Shown: positions 1-7,674, counted from the first letter of the stretch. The stretch is 12,308 nt of DNA from Dehalococcoidales bacterium (GCA_012520835.1 JAAYNN010000176.1:1-12308), one strand, 5' to 3'. Notes: generated from the letters alone by a model not told the origin. Numbers and translations are program-made.

Positions 1-17
1 GTAAATGATTAAAAATC

Positions 18-41
18 AAGGGGGGCTTTTCAGCCCCCCTT
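18..41 (-). terminator. Intrinsic terminator of the marR-MMPL operon
   Basis: A perfect 10-bp inverted repeat (18-27 with 32-41; arm AAGGGGGGCT) has a 4-base loop. Read on the minus strand it is followed by TTGATTTTT, a typical Rho-independent T-tract. It lies 9 bp beyond the stop codon of the exporter gene on that strand. Confidence 0.85.
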
Positions 42-50
42 CTCATTTGA

Positions 51-2672
51 TTACTGATCCCTCTTGATGCCCAGTTTCTTATGCCCAAACGGCCACCAGC
101 TTGCCCGCCCGAACATGGTTGCCATTGCCGGCAACAGGAAAACAATCACCACAAAGGTCTCTACAAAGACGCCGATGGCGACAGCCACGCCCAATTGGAA
201 CATGGTCTGGATGGGAGATATGAGCATTGCCAGGAAAGTGCCTCCCAGTATCACACCGCAAGCCATAATTACGTAACCGGTGTTCATAATAGCGCTGCGA
301 ATCGCTTCCTTCATCGGTTTTTCATGCGCTTCCTCACGTATTCGCGACATCATGAAGATGTTGTAGTCGGCGCCCAGGGAGATCATCAGTACGAAGACGA
401 TGATCGGAACCGCAAAGCTGACGCCCGAATGCCCAAGAATATCGCTGAATAACCAGGTCGAAATCCCCATGGTGGCGACATAGGCAAAAGTAACGATTGC
501 CATGATATATAACGGAGCAACAAAGCTGCGCAGCAGCAGGCACAGGACCAGGAAAACACCTGCCAGTACCACTATCATAATCCTGATAAAATCGGTTTCC
601 AGTACAGAACGTACGTCTAACATAGCAGAGGATGCACCGCCCACGGCAGCTTCATTCATATTGAAATACTGGTAAGTATCTCCATTATGAATTACATCCT
701 TGATTTCCTGTATCGTGTCCATAGCCGCTTCGGAATAGGGATAATCATGGAGTGTTACCATCAGTTTTACAGCATCGCCTTCAGATGAAATGAAAGTATT
801 GATTAACTGTCCGAGTTCGGGATATAAAGCCAGTAAGCCCTGCGGAATAAAATACGGATTGCCATGTATCGCGAAATACTGCCCCAATCCCATCATAGCC
901 TGCACAAATTCGGTTATATACTGCTGGAAGGCCGCCTGTACAGCCGCCAGCGTAGCCATATCCATTTTTTGCAGGTCAACGGTAGCCATGGCAGCGCTCA
1001 TATCATTCAGAATGGTTAAGGCTGCAATGTAAGACGGCTCGGCAGTCACTTCGGGGAAAGCAGCCCCCAGTTCGCCCAGGTAAGATCCCAGGAACTGGAA
1101 CATCTGCATGGTTTCAGGGCCGAAAAGCGCCATTGGATTCGCTTCAGCCCCGCTGACAGCAGAGTTCAATTGCGCGAGCAGTATATTGATTTGCCCAACT
1201 ACCGTAAGCTGATCCAGTGGTTGTCCGCTTCCGTCGGGAGAAACCACCGAGATAACACTGGATACACCGTCCACCGCCAAAATTTTAGCGGTTATATCGT
1301 CGATTTCGCCCAGCGCAGCACTGGAAGAGGCGCTACCGCCAGAGGTTGTCAGGATGATGGTAGCAGGCATCATATTGCCGATGTCGAAATGTTCACTCAG
1401 AATGGTAAAGCCCTTAACCGAATCAGAATCGGCAGAGAGTTCCGCCAGCGTATCATATGATTTTTCCATCTTGAAGTACGGTATACACGCTCCCGCCATC
1501 AACGCGACAATCAGAAAAGCCACTATAAAGGAATACCTGGTGGTTAGCTTGGCAATTCCCCTCCAGAAAGCATTCTCCTTGACCTCGCCGGCTGCGGATT
1601 TTGAAACGTCGGCATGGTAACCCGGCCAGAACATGAATTTACCGAACAACGCCGAGAGCGCCGGGGTCAGAGTAAGGGCAGCCAGCAGCGTAATGAAAAC
1701 CGCTGTTGCCAGTGCCAGCCCCATGGTGTGCAGCATACCATACTCGGCTACTGTCAGGCCGGCCAAACCGATAATAACGGCAAAAGCGCTGGCGGCAATC
1801 ACGGAACCGATAGAGCCGCCGGTTGCGCGCAGTGCATCCAGCCGTGTCGAGTGGCGTTTCAATTCCTCTCTATAGCGGGATACCAGGAAGAGACAGTAAT
1901 CGGTTCCCACACCGAATATCAGCACGATGATAAAGACATCCAGTTGAGACCACAGGTTGATGCCCCATTCTCCCATATAACCCAGCACGCCGCGGCTGAT
2001 TAGATAGGCTGTTCCGATGGTGAGCAGCGGTACCAGCATGGCGATGGGTGAACGGTAGATAATAAGCAAGAGAACAATCACCAGTATAACCGTTACAATC
2101 GTGGTGATATCGACGCTGTCGACCAGTGTGGTCATCAGGTCGTTCATAATTCCGGCTTCACCGGAGACATAAACCTGTAAAGAGGAAGACGAATTATTGC
2201 CTTCGATATAGTTTTCGAGTGATTCAATAATGGCGGATGTGGTTTTATCCGATTCCGCTAAATTCAGCCCGATATTAATCAGCATGGTGGTGTTATCGGG
2301 AGATATCAGGCTGGAAGCTAGCGCCGGATTGGTATAAATTGAGGTTACCGTTTCGATTCCTGCTGATATGCCCTGTTCGCTCAACCACTGCGAAAAAGAC
2401 TGCGAAAAAGCCATATCCGAAGCGTTTAAACCATCCGGATTGTGAACAATGACGGTTACCGATGCATCAGAAGCTTCTTGCGGAAAATATTGTGCAATCA
2501 GTTCAGCCGCTTTTCCCGATTCGCTTCCTGCAGGCAGGAAATCAGATGTATCCAGCTTGCCGGTTTCGCTCAGGGTCGGCGCATACAGTACCATAAAAAC
2601 GGCCAGCGCTACCCAAAACAGAATGATTAAAAATTTGAACTTTGAGGCAAAAGCCCCCAATCCTTTAAACAT
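51..2672 (-). CDS. MMPL/RND-family membrane exporter
   Basis: This 873-residue inner-membrane protein belongs to the MMPL branch of the RND superfamily, which uses the proton gradient to export lipids, drugs or other hydrophobic compounds. It shows the duplicated RND plan: a TM helix near residues 14-32, a large outer loop (about 33-185), a TM bundle (about 190-345), a TM helix near 381-399, a second and longer outer loop (about 400-690), and a final TM bundle (about 695-855). Each half carries the family signature, GVGTDY...SRYREE (254-270) and SLGADY...SRIREE (765-781), with Asp-Tyr pairs at 258-259 and 769-770 that would serve in proton relay. The second outer loop is rich in Ala, Met and Gln. 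I chose the ATG at 2672 because GGAGG (2678-2682) lies 5 bases before it; the GTG two codons upstream overlaps that site. It follows the MarR gene by 30 bases, so it is probably co-transcribed and drug- or ligand-inducible. The substrate cannot be told from sequence, and no periplasmic adaptor or outer-membrane partner is visible. Confidence 0.93.
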   Translation of the reverse strand: MFKGLGAFASKFKFLIILFWVALAVFMVLYAPTLSETGKLDTSDFLPAGSESGKAAELIAQYFPQEASDASVTVIVHNPDGLNASDMAFSQSFSQWLSEQGISAGIETVTSIYTNPALASSLISPDNTTMLINIGLNLAESDKTTSAIIESLENYIEGNNSSSSLQVYVSGEAGIMNDLMTTLVDSVDITTIVTVILVIVLLLIIYRSPIAMLVPLLTIGTAYLISRGVLGYMGEWGINLWSQLDVFIIVLIFGVGTDYCLFLVSRYREELKRHSTRLDALRATGGSIGSVIAASAFAVIIGLAGLTVAEYGMLHTMGLALATAVFITLLAALTLTPALSALFGKFMFWPGYHADVSKSAAGEVKENAFWRGIAKLTTRYSFIVAFLIVALMAGACIPYFKMEKSYDTLAELSADSDSVKGFTILSEHFDIGNMMPATIILTTSGGSASSSAALGEIDDITAKILAVDGVSSVISVVSPDGSGQPLDQLTVVGQINILLAQLNSAVSGAEANPMALFGPETMQMFQFLGSYLGELGAAFPEVTAEPSYIAALTILNDMSAAMATVDLQKMDMATLAAVQAAFQQYITEFVQAMMGLGQYFAIHGNPYFIPQGLLALYPELGQLINTFISSEGDAVKLMVTLHDYPYSEAAMDTIQEIKDVIHNGDTYQYFNMNEAAVGGASSAMLDVRSVLETDFIRIMIVVLAGVFLVLCLLLRSFVAPLYIMAIVTFAYVATMGISTWLFSDILGHSGVSFAVPIIVFVLMISLGADYNIFMMSRIREEAHEKPMKEAIRSAIMNTGYVIMACGVILGGTFLAMLISPIQTMFQLGVAVAIGVFVETFVVIVFLLPAMATMFGRASWWPFGHKKLGIKRDQ

Positions 2673-2702
2673 ACTCACCTCCAGAATATTTTTATTTAAT
2701 CT

Positions 2703-3194
2703 TTATTTAAGCAGTTCGGACGATGTCGTATCGCCCTGTTTTTCTTTCATTTTTCCCCATGCTTTCTGCAGAATATCGAGAGAATGACCGATAACATTGA
2801 GTTCTTCCGTAGTTATATAAGCGGAAAGAAGATGTGCATTTTCCCAGACCACCTTCCAGATGCTGTCCGTAATATTATGCCCTTTATCGGATAGAACACA
2901 CAGGATAACGCGCCTGTCTTCTTCGCTCATTTCTCTTTTAATCAGCTTCTTATTTATCATCCTGTTCACAAGACCGGTAGCCGTAGAAACATGTATCTTC
3001 AGACATGAAGCAATCTGCGTCATATTCATCTGAGTATTCATTCTTAAGAGTAACAGTACACGCAACTGGGACATCGTCAGGTTGTCCTCGGTTTCAACCA
3101 GAATCGGTGCGTCCGACAACATATCAGCGATGAAATCATTCAGTTTTTTTAGCTGAACATTGAACTGGGCTTCTGTACACGCATTTTTATCCAT
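2703..3194 (-). CDS. MarR-family transcriptional regulator
   Basis: A 163-residue winged-helix protein of normal MarR length. N-terminal and C-terminal helices (about 5-28 and 107-150) would form the dimer interface. The DNA-binding domain spans about 38-106: a helix starting LTMSQLRVLLLL (39-50), a recognition helix around HVSTATGLVNRMINKKL (68-84), and a wing with the family-typical D-R-R triplet (93-95) followed by V-x-L-S-x-K-G. MarR proteins bind short palindromes as dimers and usually release DNA on binding a small ligand. The gene is first in a two-gene operon with the exporter, and a palindrome sits on its own promoter's -10 box, so autoregulation and control of the exporter are the likely role. 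The start ATG has a modest AGGG-type site about 8 bases upstream. The ligand is unknown; the family call is secure, the target is inference. Confidence 0.92.
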   Translation of the reverse strand: MDKNACTEAQFNVQLKKLNDFIADMLSDAPILVETEDNLTMSQLRVLLLLRMNTQMNMTQIASCLKIHVSTATGLVNRMINKKLIKREMSEEDRRVILCVLSDKGHNITDSIWKVVWENAHLLSAYITTEELNVIGHSLDILQKAWGKMKEKQGDTTSSELLK

Positions 3195-3234
3195 CTGATA
3201 TCCCTGCCAAAATATTACTATGTTTTATGCTGAA

Positions 3235-3247
3235 TGTTATTATAACA
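3235..3247. promoter_or_regulatory. Candidate MarR operator palindrome
   Basis: TGTTATTATAACA is a perfect 13-base inverted repeat with a central T. It covers the -10 box of the marR promoter, where a bound repressor would block RNA polymerase. This fits the usual autoregulation of MarR proteins, but AT-rich palindromes also occur by chance near -10 boxes. Confidence 0.45.
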
Positions 3248-3266
3248 CATATATTATTGTTGTCAA
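3239..3266 (-). promoter_or_regulatory. Sigma70-type promoter of the marR-MMPL operon
   Basis: On the minus strand a consensus TTGACA (3261-3266) and a consensus TATAAT (3239-3244) are separated by 16 bases. The predicted start is near 3232, giving a leader of roughly 38 bases before the marR ATG. Both boxes match consensus at every base. Confidence 0.8.
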
Positions 3267-3338
3267 ATAGTATTATGCGGCTCAGTTGTTGCCTTCTTTT
3301 TCGGATACAGTGACGGCGTTATTTTTAAAGGGCGGTTT

Positions 3339-3385
3339 GTACATATAAATAAGTATTGACAAGTACATATTTTTACTGATATTAT
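3339..3385 (+). promoter_or_regulatory. Promoter of the receiver-Acs gene, with a repeated octamer
   Basis: A consensus TTGACA (3356-3361) is followed after 18 bases by TATTAT (3380-3385), predicting a start near 3392 and a leader of about 63 bases. An exact octamer GTACATAT occurs twice, at 3339-3346 and 3363-3370, one copy upstream of and one just after the -35 box. The octamers are 24 bases apart, which could be a binding site for a regulator. Confidence 0.65.
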
Positions 3386-3454
3386 GATTTCTCTCATATT
3401 TTTTGAATTTTAATATTTTAAAAATCAGAGGTTTTTCATTTGAGGAGGTTTAAT

Positions 3455-5872
3455 ATGTCTAAAGACAAATCCGCACCCCCGAAAAAAGAAAACTCCGGTA
3501 GTCTTTCCATACTGGTTGCCGAAGCAGACAGCGAATTACGGGATTCCGTTATAGATTTTTTAAACCGGCATAATTACCACGCTGTGGCACAGGCTGACGG
3601 TGCGAAAGCCCTTGCTGCAATCACCAAAGAACACTTCGATCTGGCAATTATCTCCCTTGAAATCTCCTCTAAAAACGGCATTGAAGTGCTTGCCGAGGCC
3701 ATCGAAAAATGGCCGGACGCCAAAATCGTGATTACTTCTGCTCACCCTACTGCGGATTCAATTGCCCGCTGTATAAAACTGGGTGCCATCGACTATTTAA
3801 CGGTTCCCTATACGAACGAAGAACTGGGCAGAGTAATAGACGATGCCGTAGGAAGTAAAAAGTTCCAGGAAACCGGGCAACTTACCGCCTCGAAGCCCGG
3901 GGAAAAACAGCAGGAAATCACTTCCATGATGGAAGAAAAAAGGGTGTTCAATCCCCCTCAGGACTTTGTCGATAAAGCTGCAGTCTCCGGCATGCGGCAC
4001 TATAAAGCTTTATACAACTGGTCGATTAAAGATCCGGAAGGTTTCTGGGGACACCTGGCAGAGCAGCTCGACTGGTATAAAAAATGGGACAAGGTGCGAG
4101 AATATTCCTTTAGAGGGAATATCGCTATCAAATATTTTATCGGCGGCAAACTCAATATCAGCTACAACTGTCTCGACCGCCACTTGAGCACCTGGCGCAA
4201 GAATAAAGCGGCACTGATATGGCAGGGTGAAGACGAGGATGAGGTCAGGACATTTACATACCAGCAGGTACATTACGAAGTATGCAAGTTCGCCAATGTG
4301 CTAAAGAAACACGGCGTTAAAAAAGGCGATGCCGTCACGATTTATATGCCGATGATTCCCGAAGCGACCTTTGCCATGCTGGCATGTACCCGCATCGGAG
4401 CGATTCACAGCGCCGTCTTCAGCGGCTTCAGCGGGGAATCTTTAAGAGACCGCATTCTGGACTGCAATTCGAAACTGTTAATTACTGCCGACGGCTATCA
4501 CCGCAACGGCCAGATTATCAGGTGCAAGGATGCTGCCGATATTGCCATAAAAGACTGCCCCGACGTCAAAGATGTGATTATTGTCAAGAGACTGGGTCTG
4601 CGTATTACCATTAACGAAGACAGAGATCGCTGGTGGCACGAGGAAATGGAAGCCGATGATATTTCACCGGTTTGTGAACCCGCAGTTATGGATGCGGAAG
4701 ACCCGCTGTTCATTCTTTATACCAGCGGCAGCACCGGCAAGCCAAAGGGAGTATTGCATACACAGGCAGGTTACTTAATGCATTGCTTCCAGACCATGAA
4801 GTGGGTTTTCGACATCAAGGACGAAGATCTTTTCTGGTGTACCGCCGATATCGGCTGGGTAACCGGACACAGCTATGTAGTTTACGGGCCATTGGCTACT
4901 GGAGCCACCAGCTTTATTTACGAGGGCACTCCGACCTATCCTAAACCGGACAGGATATGGCAAATCGTAGAGAAATTCAAGGTCAACACCTTCTATACCG
5001 CTCCGACTTTAATCCGTGCGCTGATGCGAGACGGCGAGGAATGGCCGAAAAAACACGACCTATCCAGTTTGAGGCTGCTGGGAACGGTGGGAGAACCCAT
5101 CAACCCCGAGGCATGGATGTGGTATCACCGCGTCATCGGGCGCGAAAAGTGCCCGATTGCCGATACCTGGTGGCAGACCGAAACAGGCGGGCACCTGATT
5201 GCGCCGCTGCCGGGCGCTATGCCAACCAAACCGGGCTCTGCGACTATGCCTCTCCCCGGCGTAGAACTGGCAATAGTCAATGCAGATGGCAACGAAGTAG
5301 ATATCAATGAAGGCGGCTACCTGTGTGTTAAGGAGCCGTGGCCCGGTATAATGCGCACCATCTACGGCGACCATGAAAAATTCAAGAATACCTATTTCTT
5401 CCGCTTCCCCGGCATGTATTTCTCCGGAGACGGCGCCCGCAAAGACGAGGACGGTTATTACTGGATAATGGGACGCATCGACGATGTGCTTAACGTTTCC
5501 GGCCACCGCATCGGCACTGCCGAAGTCGAGAGCGCTCTGGTTTCCAACCCCAGGGTAGCGGAGGCGGCAGTGGTCGGCATCCACCATGCGATTAAAGGAC
5601 AGGGCATTTATGCCTTCGTTACCTTGAAGCGCGGTGAGAAGCCGGGTAAAGCCACGGAGAAGGAACTGAGAGACCACGTCAGGAAGGTCATCGGGCCGAT
5701 TGCCAGCCCGGATAAAATCCAGTTTGCCGAGGGTTTGCCCAAGACGCGCAGCGGTAAAATCATGCGCCGCATCCTGGTAAAAATCGCTAACGGCGATATC
5801 AGCAACCTGGGCGACATCACGACGCTGGCAGACCCGTCAGTAGTGGAAACACTGGTTAACGAGAGAGTATAA
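3455..5872 (+). CDS. Acetyl-CoA synthetase with an N-terminal degenerate receiver domain
   Basis: An 805-residue two-part protein. Residues about 158-805 form a full-length AMP-forming acetate-CoA ligase (ATP + acetate + CoA to acetyl-CoA + AMP + PPi): adenylation motif YTSGSTGKPKG (422-432), TWWQTETGG (571-579), the hinge and CoA-side motif from DVLNVSGHRIGTAEVE (677-692), and C-terminal SGKIMRR with catalytic Lys768, the residue acetylated in other Acs enzymes. Residues about 18-134 have the receiver fold pattern of response regulators but lack its chemistry: Ser67 stands where the phospho-acceptor Asp should be (FDLAIIS, 61-67), the acidic pair is Glu23-Ala24, and the conserved Lys is Val117 (YLTVPY). 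The switch Ser95 is kept. A linker of about 25 residues joins the parts. The ATG at 3455 is chosen because GAGGAGG (3442-3448) lies 6 bases before it; the TTG upstream overlaps that site. It is monocistronic, with its own promoter and terminator. The fusion is certain because the frame is open throughout; a regulatory role for the receiver part is inference. Confidence 0.93.
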   Translation: MSKDKSAPPKKENSGSLSILVAEADSELRDSVIDFLNRHNYHAVAQADGAKALAAITKEHFDLAIISLEISSKNGIEVLAEAIEKWPDAKIVITSAHPTADSIARCIKLGAIDYLTVPYTNEELGRVIDDAVGSKKFQETGQLTASKPGEKQQEITSMMEEKRVFNPPQDFVDKAAVSGMRHYKALYNWSIKDPEGFWGHLAEQLDWYKKWDKVREYSFRGNIAIKYFIGGKLNISYNCLDRHLSTWRKNKAALIWQGEDEDEVRTFTYQQVHYEVCKFANVLKKHGVKKGDAVTIYMPMIPEATFAMLACTRIGAIHSAVFSGFSGESLRDRILDCNSKLLITADGYHRNGQIIRCKDAADIAIKDCPDVKDVIIVKRLGLRITINEDRDRWWHEEMEADDISPVCEPAVMDAEDPLFILYTSGSTGKPKGVLHTQAGYLMHCFQTMKWVFDIKDEDLFWCTADIGWVTGHSYVVYGPLATGATSFIYEGTPTYPKPDRIWQIVEKFKVNTFYTAPTLIRALMRDGEEWPKKHDLSSLRLLGTVGEPINPEAWMWYHRVIGREKCPIADTWWQTETGGHLIAPLPGAMPTKPGSATMPLPGVELAIVNADGNEVDINEGGYLCVKEPWPGIMRTIYGDHEKFKNTYFFRFPGMYFSGDGARKDEDGYYWIMGRIDDVLNVSGHRIGTAEVESALVSNPRVAEAAVVGIHHAIKGQGIYAFVTLKRGEKPGKATEKELRDHVRKVIGPIASPDKIQFAEGLPKTRSGKIMRRILVKIANGDISNLGDITTLADPSVVETLVNERV

Positions 5873-5905
5873 ATTTTTCGATAGCAGATTACAATATTAA
5901 AATCG

Positions 5906-5937
5906 AAGGGCTGTTCCGGTATCGGGGCAGCCCTTTT
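5906..5937 (+). terminator. Intrinsic terminator after the receiver-Acs gene
   Basis: The stem GGGCTGTTCC (5908-5917) pairs with GGGGCAGCCC (5924-5933) through 10 positions, two of them G-U, around a 6-base loop. It is followed by TTTT, and two flanking A-T pairs extend the stem. It begins 33 bases after the stop codon. Confidence 0.85.
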
Positions 5938-6011
5938 GCTATCTTAGTTTTTCTTATTGATTCATCACATCGGTACTTCGATGCAAATACTATATACCTA
6001 TAATTCCATTG

Positions 6012-6036
6012 AACCCAACGTTAGACGTGGGGTTTT
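6012..6036 (+). other. Short hairpin followed by a T-run
   Basis: AACCCAACGT (6012-6021) and ACGTGGGGTT (6025-6034) pair at 9 of 10 positions around a 3-base TAG loop, followed by two more T. It may be a second, weaker terminator in the convergent spacer between the Acs and Mrp genes. Confidence 0.4.
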
Positions 6037-6044
6037 CCCAGACA

Positions 6045-6083
6045 ATAATCCCCCCGGATCTTTAAAAAGGCTCGGGGGATTAT
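6045..6083 (-). terminator. Terminator-like hairpin after mrp
   Basis: ATAATCCCCC (6045-6054) and GGGGGATTAT (6074-6083) form a perfect 10-bp stem with a 19-base loop, 21 bases beyond the Mrp stop codon. It lacks a clean T-tract on either strand, so it could be a weak terminator or an mRNA 3'-end stabiliser rather than a strong stop. Confidence 0.55.
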
Positions 6084-6104
6084 ATCAATCATGACTATGT
6101 TAGA

Positions 6105-7139
6105 CTATTTTTCGGCTTCTTTGGCAGCCTTTCTGGCGGCTTTCTTGTCGGCAATCGATTTGATGATTTTTTCACCCATCGGCTTTATGAAATCGGCCTC
6201 ATAATCCTCTACCCTGCCCTCATCGCACAGTTTTGCCAGGTTCGGATCGACCGGAATCTGTGCCAGGAGCGGTGCATCGGCAGCCTGTACCATCATATCC
6301 GCCTGGCTGGCTCCGAAGAGCTCTACTTTCTGCTTGAGTTCCGGGATATAGATATAGCTCATGTTCTCGACGACGCCCAGCACCGGCTTATCCATGTTCT
6401 TCGCCATGCTGAAGGCTTTGCGTACAATCATCATCGCCAGGTCTTGAGGTGTATAAACGACCACAGCGCCCGTTACGGGGATGGACTGCATCACTGTTAA
6501 CGCTGCATCGGAGGTTCCCGGCGGCAGGTCGATAACCAGGTAATCGAGTTCTCCCCAGTGAACATCCTGCCAGAACTGCTCGATTGCCCTGGCAATCAGC
6601 GGGCCGCGCCAGATAACGGCATCGTCTTCAGCCGGCAGCAACAGGTTAATTGACATCACCCTGATGCCGGATTTCGATAAAACAGGCAGGATACCCGTTT
6701 CGTCTCCGGTCGGACGGTCGGTTACACCGAACATCTTGGGAACGCTGGGGCCGGTGATATCGGCATCCAATATACCGACATTATATCCCATTCTTTTCAG
6801 CGATACGGCAGTCAGCCCGGATACCAGGGATTTGCCTACGCCGCCCTTGCCGCTCATAATCGCTATGACATTTTTAATCTTATTCAGGACACCCGGCTTA
6901 ACGTTTTCAAAATTTACCTCAACCTCGCTGTCGCCACTTAACGGGCCGACAATCTTGGTGATTTTGGCTTTTAACACGCCCTGAACCAGCGGGGTCATAC
7001 CGGCTGCTGCCATTGTAATAGCAACCTTTTTGTCTTCAATTTTGACATCCGTAATCAGATTCATGCTGCCGACCGTTCTCGTCAGGCCCGGAACTACCAG
7101 TTCATTTACTTCTTTCCTGATCTGTTCCTCTGTTACCAT
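6105..7139 (-). CDS. mrp: Mrp/NBP35-family P-loop ATPase without the CxxC pair
   Basis: A 344-residue cytosolic protein of the Mrp/ApbC/NBP35 group, which carries Fe-S clusters to target proteins. An N-terminal MIP18-like domain (about 1-85) precedes the ATPase: deviant Walker A SGKGGVGKS (96-104) with both signature lysines, switch I DADITGPS (125-132), and DLPPGTSD (204-211). In most homologs ENMS is followed within a few residues by a C-P-x-C pair that bridges a cluster between subunits; here ENMSYIYIPELKQK (258-271) has no cysteine. The N-terminal domain also lacks its usual Cys (GMTPLVQG, 47-54), and the only Cys in the protein is Cys305. The tail (about 330-344) is Lys/Ala-rich. I chose ATG 7139 because GGAGG (7147-7151) is 7 bases upstream, better than the TTG one codon earlier. 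It follows the DUF134 gene by 58 bases and is probably in its operon. The family is certain; cluster carriage is doubtful for this copy, and a nucleotide-dependent scaffold role is possible. Confidence 0.92.
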   Translation of the reverse strand: MVTEEQIRKEVNELVVPGLTRTVGSMNLITDVKIEDKKVAITMAAAGMTPLVQGVLKAKITKIVGPLSGDSEVEVNFENVKPGVLNKIKNVIAIMSGKGGVGKSLVSGLTAVSLKRMGYNVGILDADITGPSVPKMFGVTDRPTGDETGILPVLSKSGIRVMSINLLLPAEDDAVIWRGPLIARAIEQFWQDVHWGELDYLVIDLPPGTSDAALTVMQSIPVTGAVVVYTPQDLAMMIVRKAFSMAKNMDKPVLGVVENMSYIYIPELKQKVELFGASQADMMVQAADAPLLAQIPVDPNLAKLCDEGRVEDYEADFIKPMGEKIIKSIADKKAARKAAKEAEK

Positions 7140-7178
7140 CAAATATCCTCCATTATTTTTGTCATTTTTTATAATATT

Positions 7179-7193
7179 CTGTATATAATACAG
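7179..7193. repeat. Inverted repeat between the DUF134 and mrp genes
   Basis: CTGTAT and ATACAG are perfect 6-bp arms around a 3-base spacer, in an AT-rich 58-bp gap just after the DUF134 stop codon. It could be an operator for a second promoter in front of mrp, or an mRNA hairpin that sets the ratio of the two products. The sequence alone does not decide. Confidence 0.4.
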
Positions 7194-7197
7194 CTTA

Positions 7198-7674
7198 TTA
7201 CCGGTTTATGTCACTCCTGAGTTTTCCCTGACGCCTGAAGCGCATTTCATCGCATATTCTGTCGCAGGATTGCATCACTTCCGAATGCGAGGTCTTTCGC
7301 CTGGGACAATTTTCGGGAACATTTTTAATAATGTGCTCGCCGGAAATATACCATTTATGCCCCTTCGGACAGTGGAATTTTCTTATCGCCGCTACCTCGA
7401 AGTTGCCGCCTTCAATGATTATGGCCTTGCCGTTTAAAAGCGCATCGGCAATGTTTTTACGCGCCGAATCCAGTATGCGGGAGAAGGTTGTACGGGACAC
7501 ATTCATCTCGATGGCACATTCTTCCAGTTCCAGTTCTTCGATTTCTTTCAAACGGATGGCTTCCAGTTCTTCGATGGTGAGCCTTACTTCTGCGGATGCA
7601 TGAACTCCCTGCGGAGTAAAGCTGGTTACCTGCGGAATAAAACCGACGCGGCGTGACAAAGGCTGTCTGCCCAT
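7198..7674 (-). CDS. DUF134 (UPF0251) HTH protein
   Basis: A 158-residue protein of the DUF134/UPF0251 family, with the typical opening GRQPLSRRVGFIPQVTSFTP (2-21) and a sigma-region-4-like helix-turn-helix (about 33-83: LTIEELEAIRLKEIEELE, then MNVSRTTFSRILDSARKNIADALLNGKA). The family ending IEGG is at 87-90. It probably binds DNA; no regulon is established for the family as far as I know. The extra tail (91-158) looks like a worn zinc ribbon: FHCPKGHKW (100-108) and ENCPRRK (121-127) each keep the first Cys of a CxxC knuckle but lack the second; His106, Cys137 and Cys141 could substitute. The start ATG lies 11 bases after AAGGAG, a long spacing, but no other in-frame start was seen. It is first in a probable operon with mrp, a pairing seen in several anaerobes, which suggests a link to Fe-S or metal cofactor handling. 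Confidence 0.88.
   Translation of the reverse strand: MGRQPLSRRVGFIPQVTSFTPQGVHASAEVRLTIEELEAIRLKEIEELELEECAIEMNVSRTTFSRILDSARKNIADALLNGKAIIIEGGNFEVAAIRKFHCPKGHKWYISGEHIIKNVPENCPRRKTSHSEVMQSCDRICDEMRFRRQGKLRSDINR

Noticed and set aside
51..2672. The MMPL exporter as a SecDF or HAE1-type RND efflux pump
   Set aside because: Its length, the GxGxDY...SRxREE signatures and the lack of an adaptor gene fit the MMPL branch better.
6018..6027. GTTAGAC next to an inverted AACG motif, resembling an integron attC core site
   Set aside because: Only a 7-base match, with no second core pair at attC spacing and no integron integrase or cassette nearby; a simple hairpin explains it.
5981..6094. A 37-codon plus-strand open frame starting ATG CAA ATA
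   Set aside because: No ribosome-binding site is visible and it runs through two hairpins of a convergent terminator region; the reading is better explained by chance.
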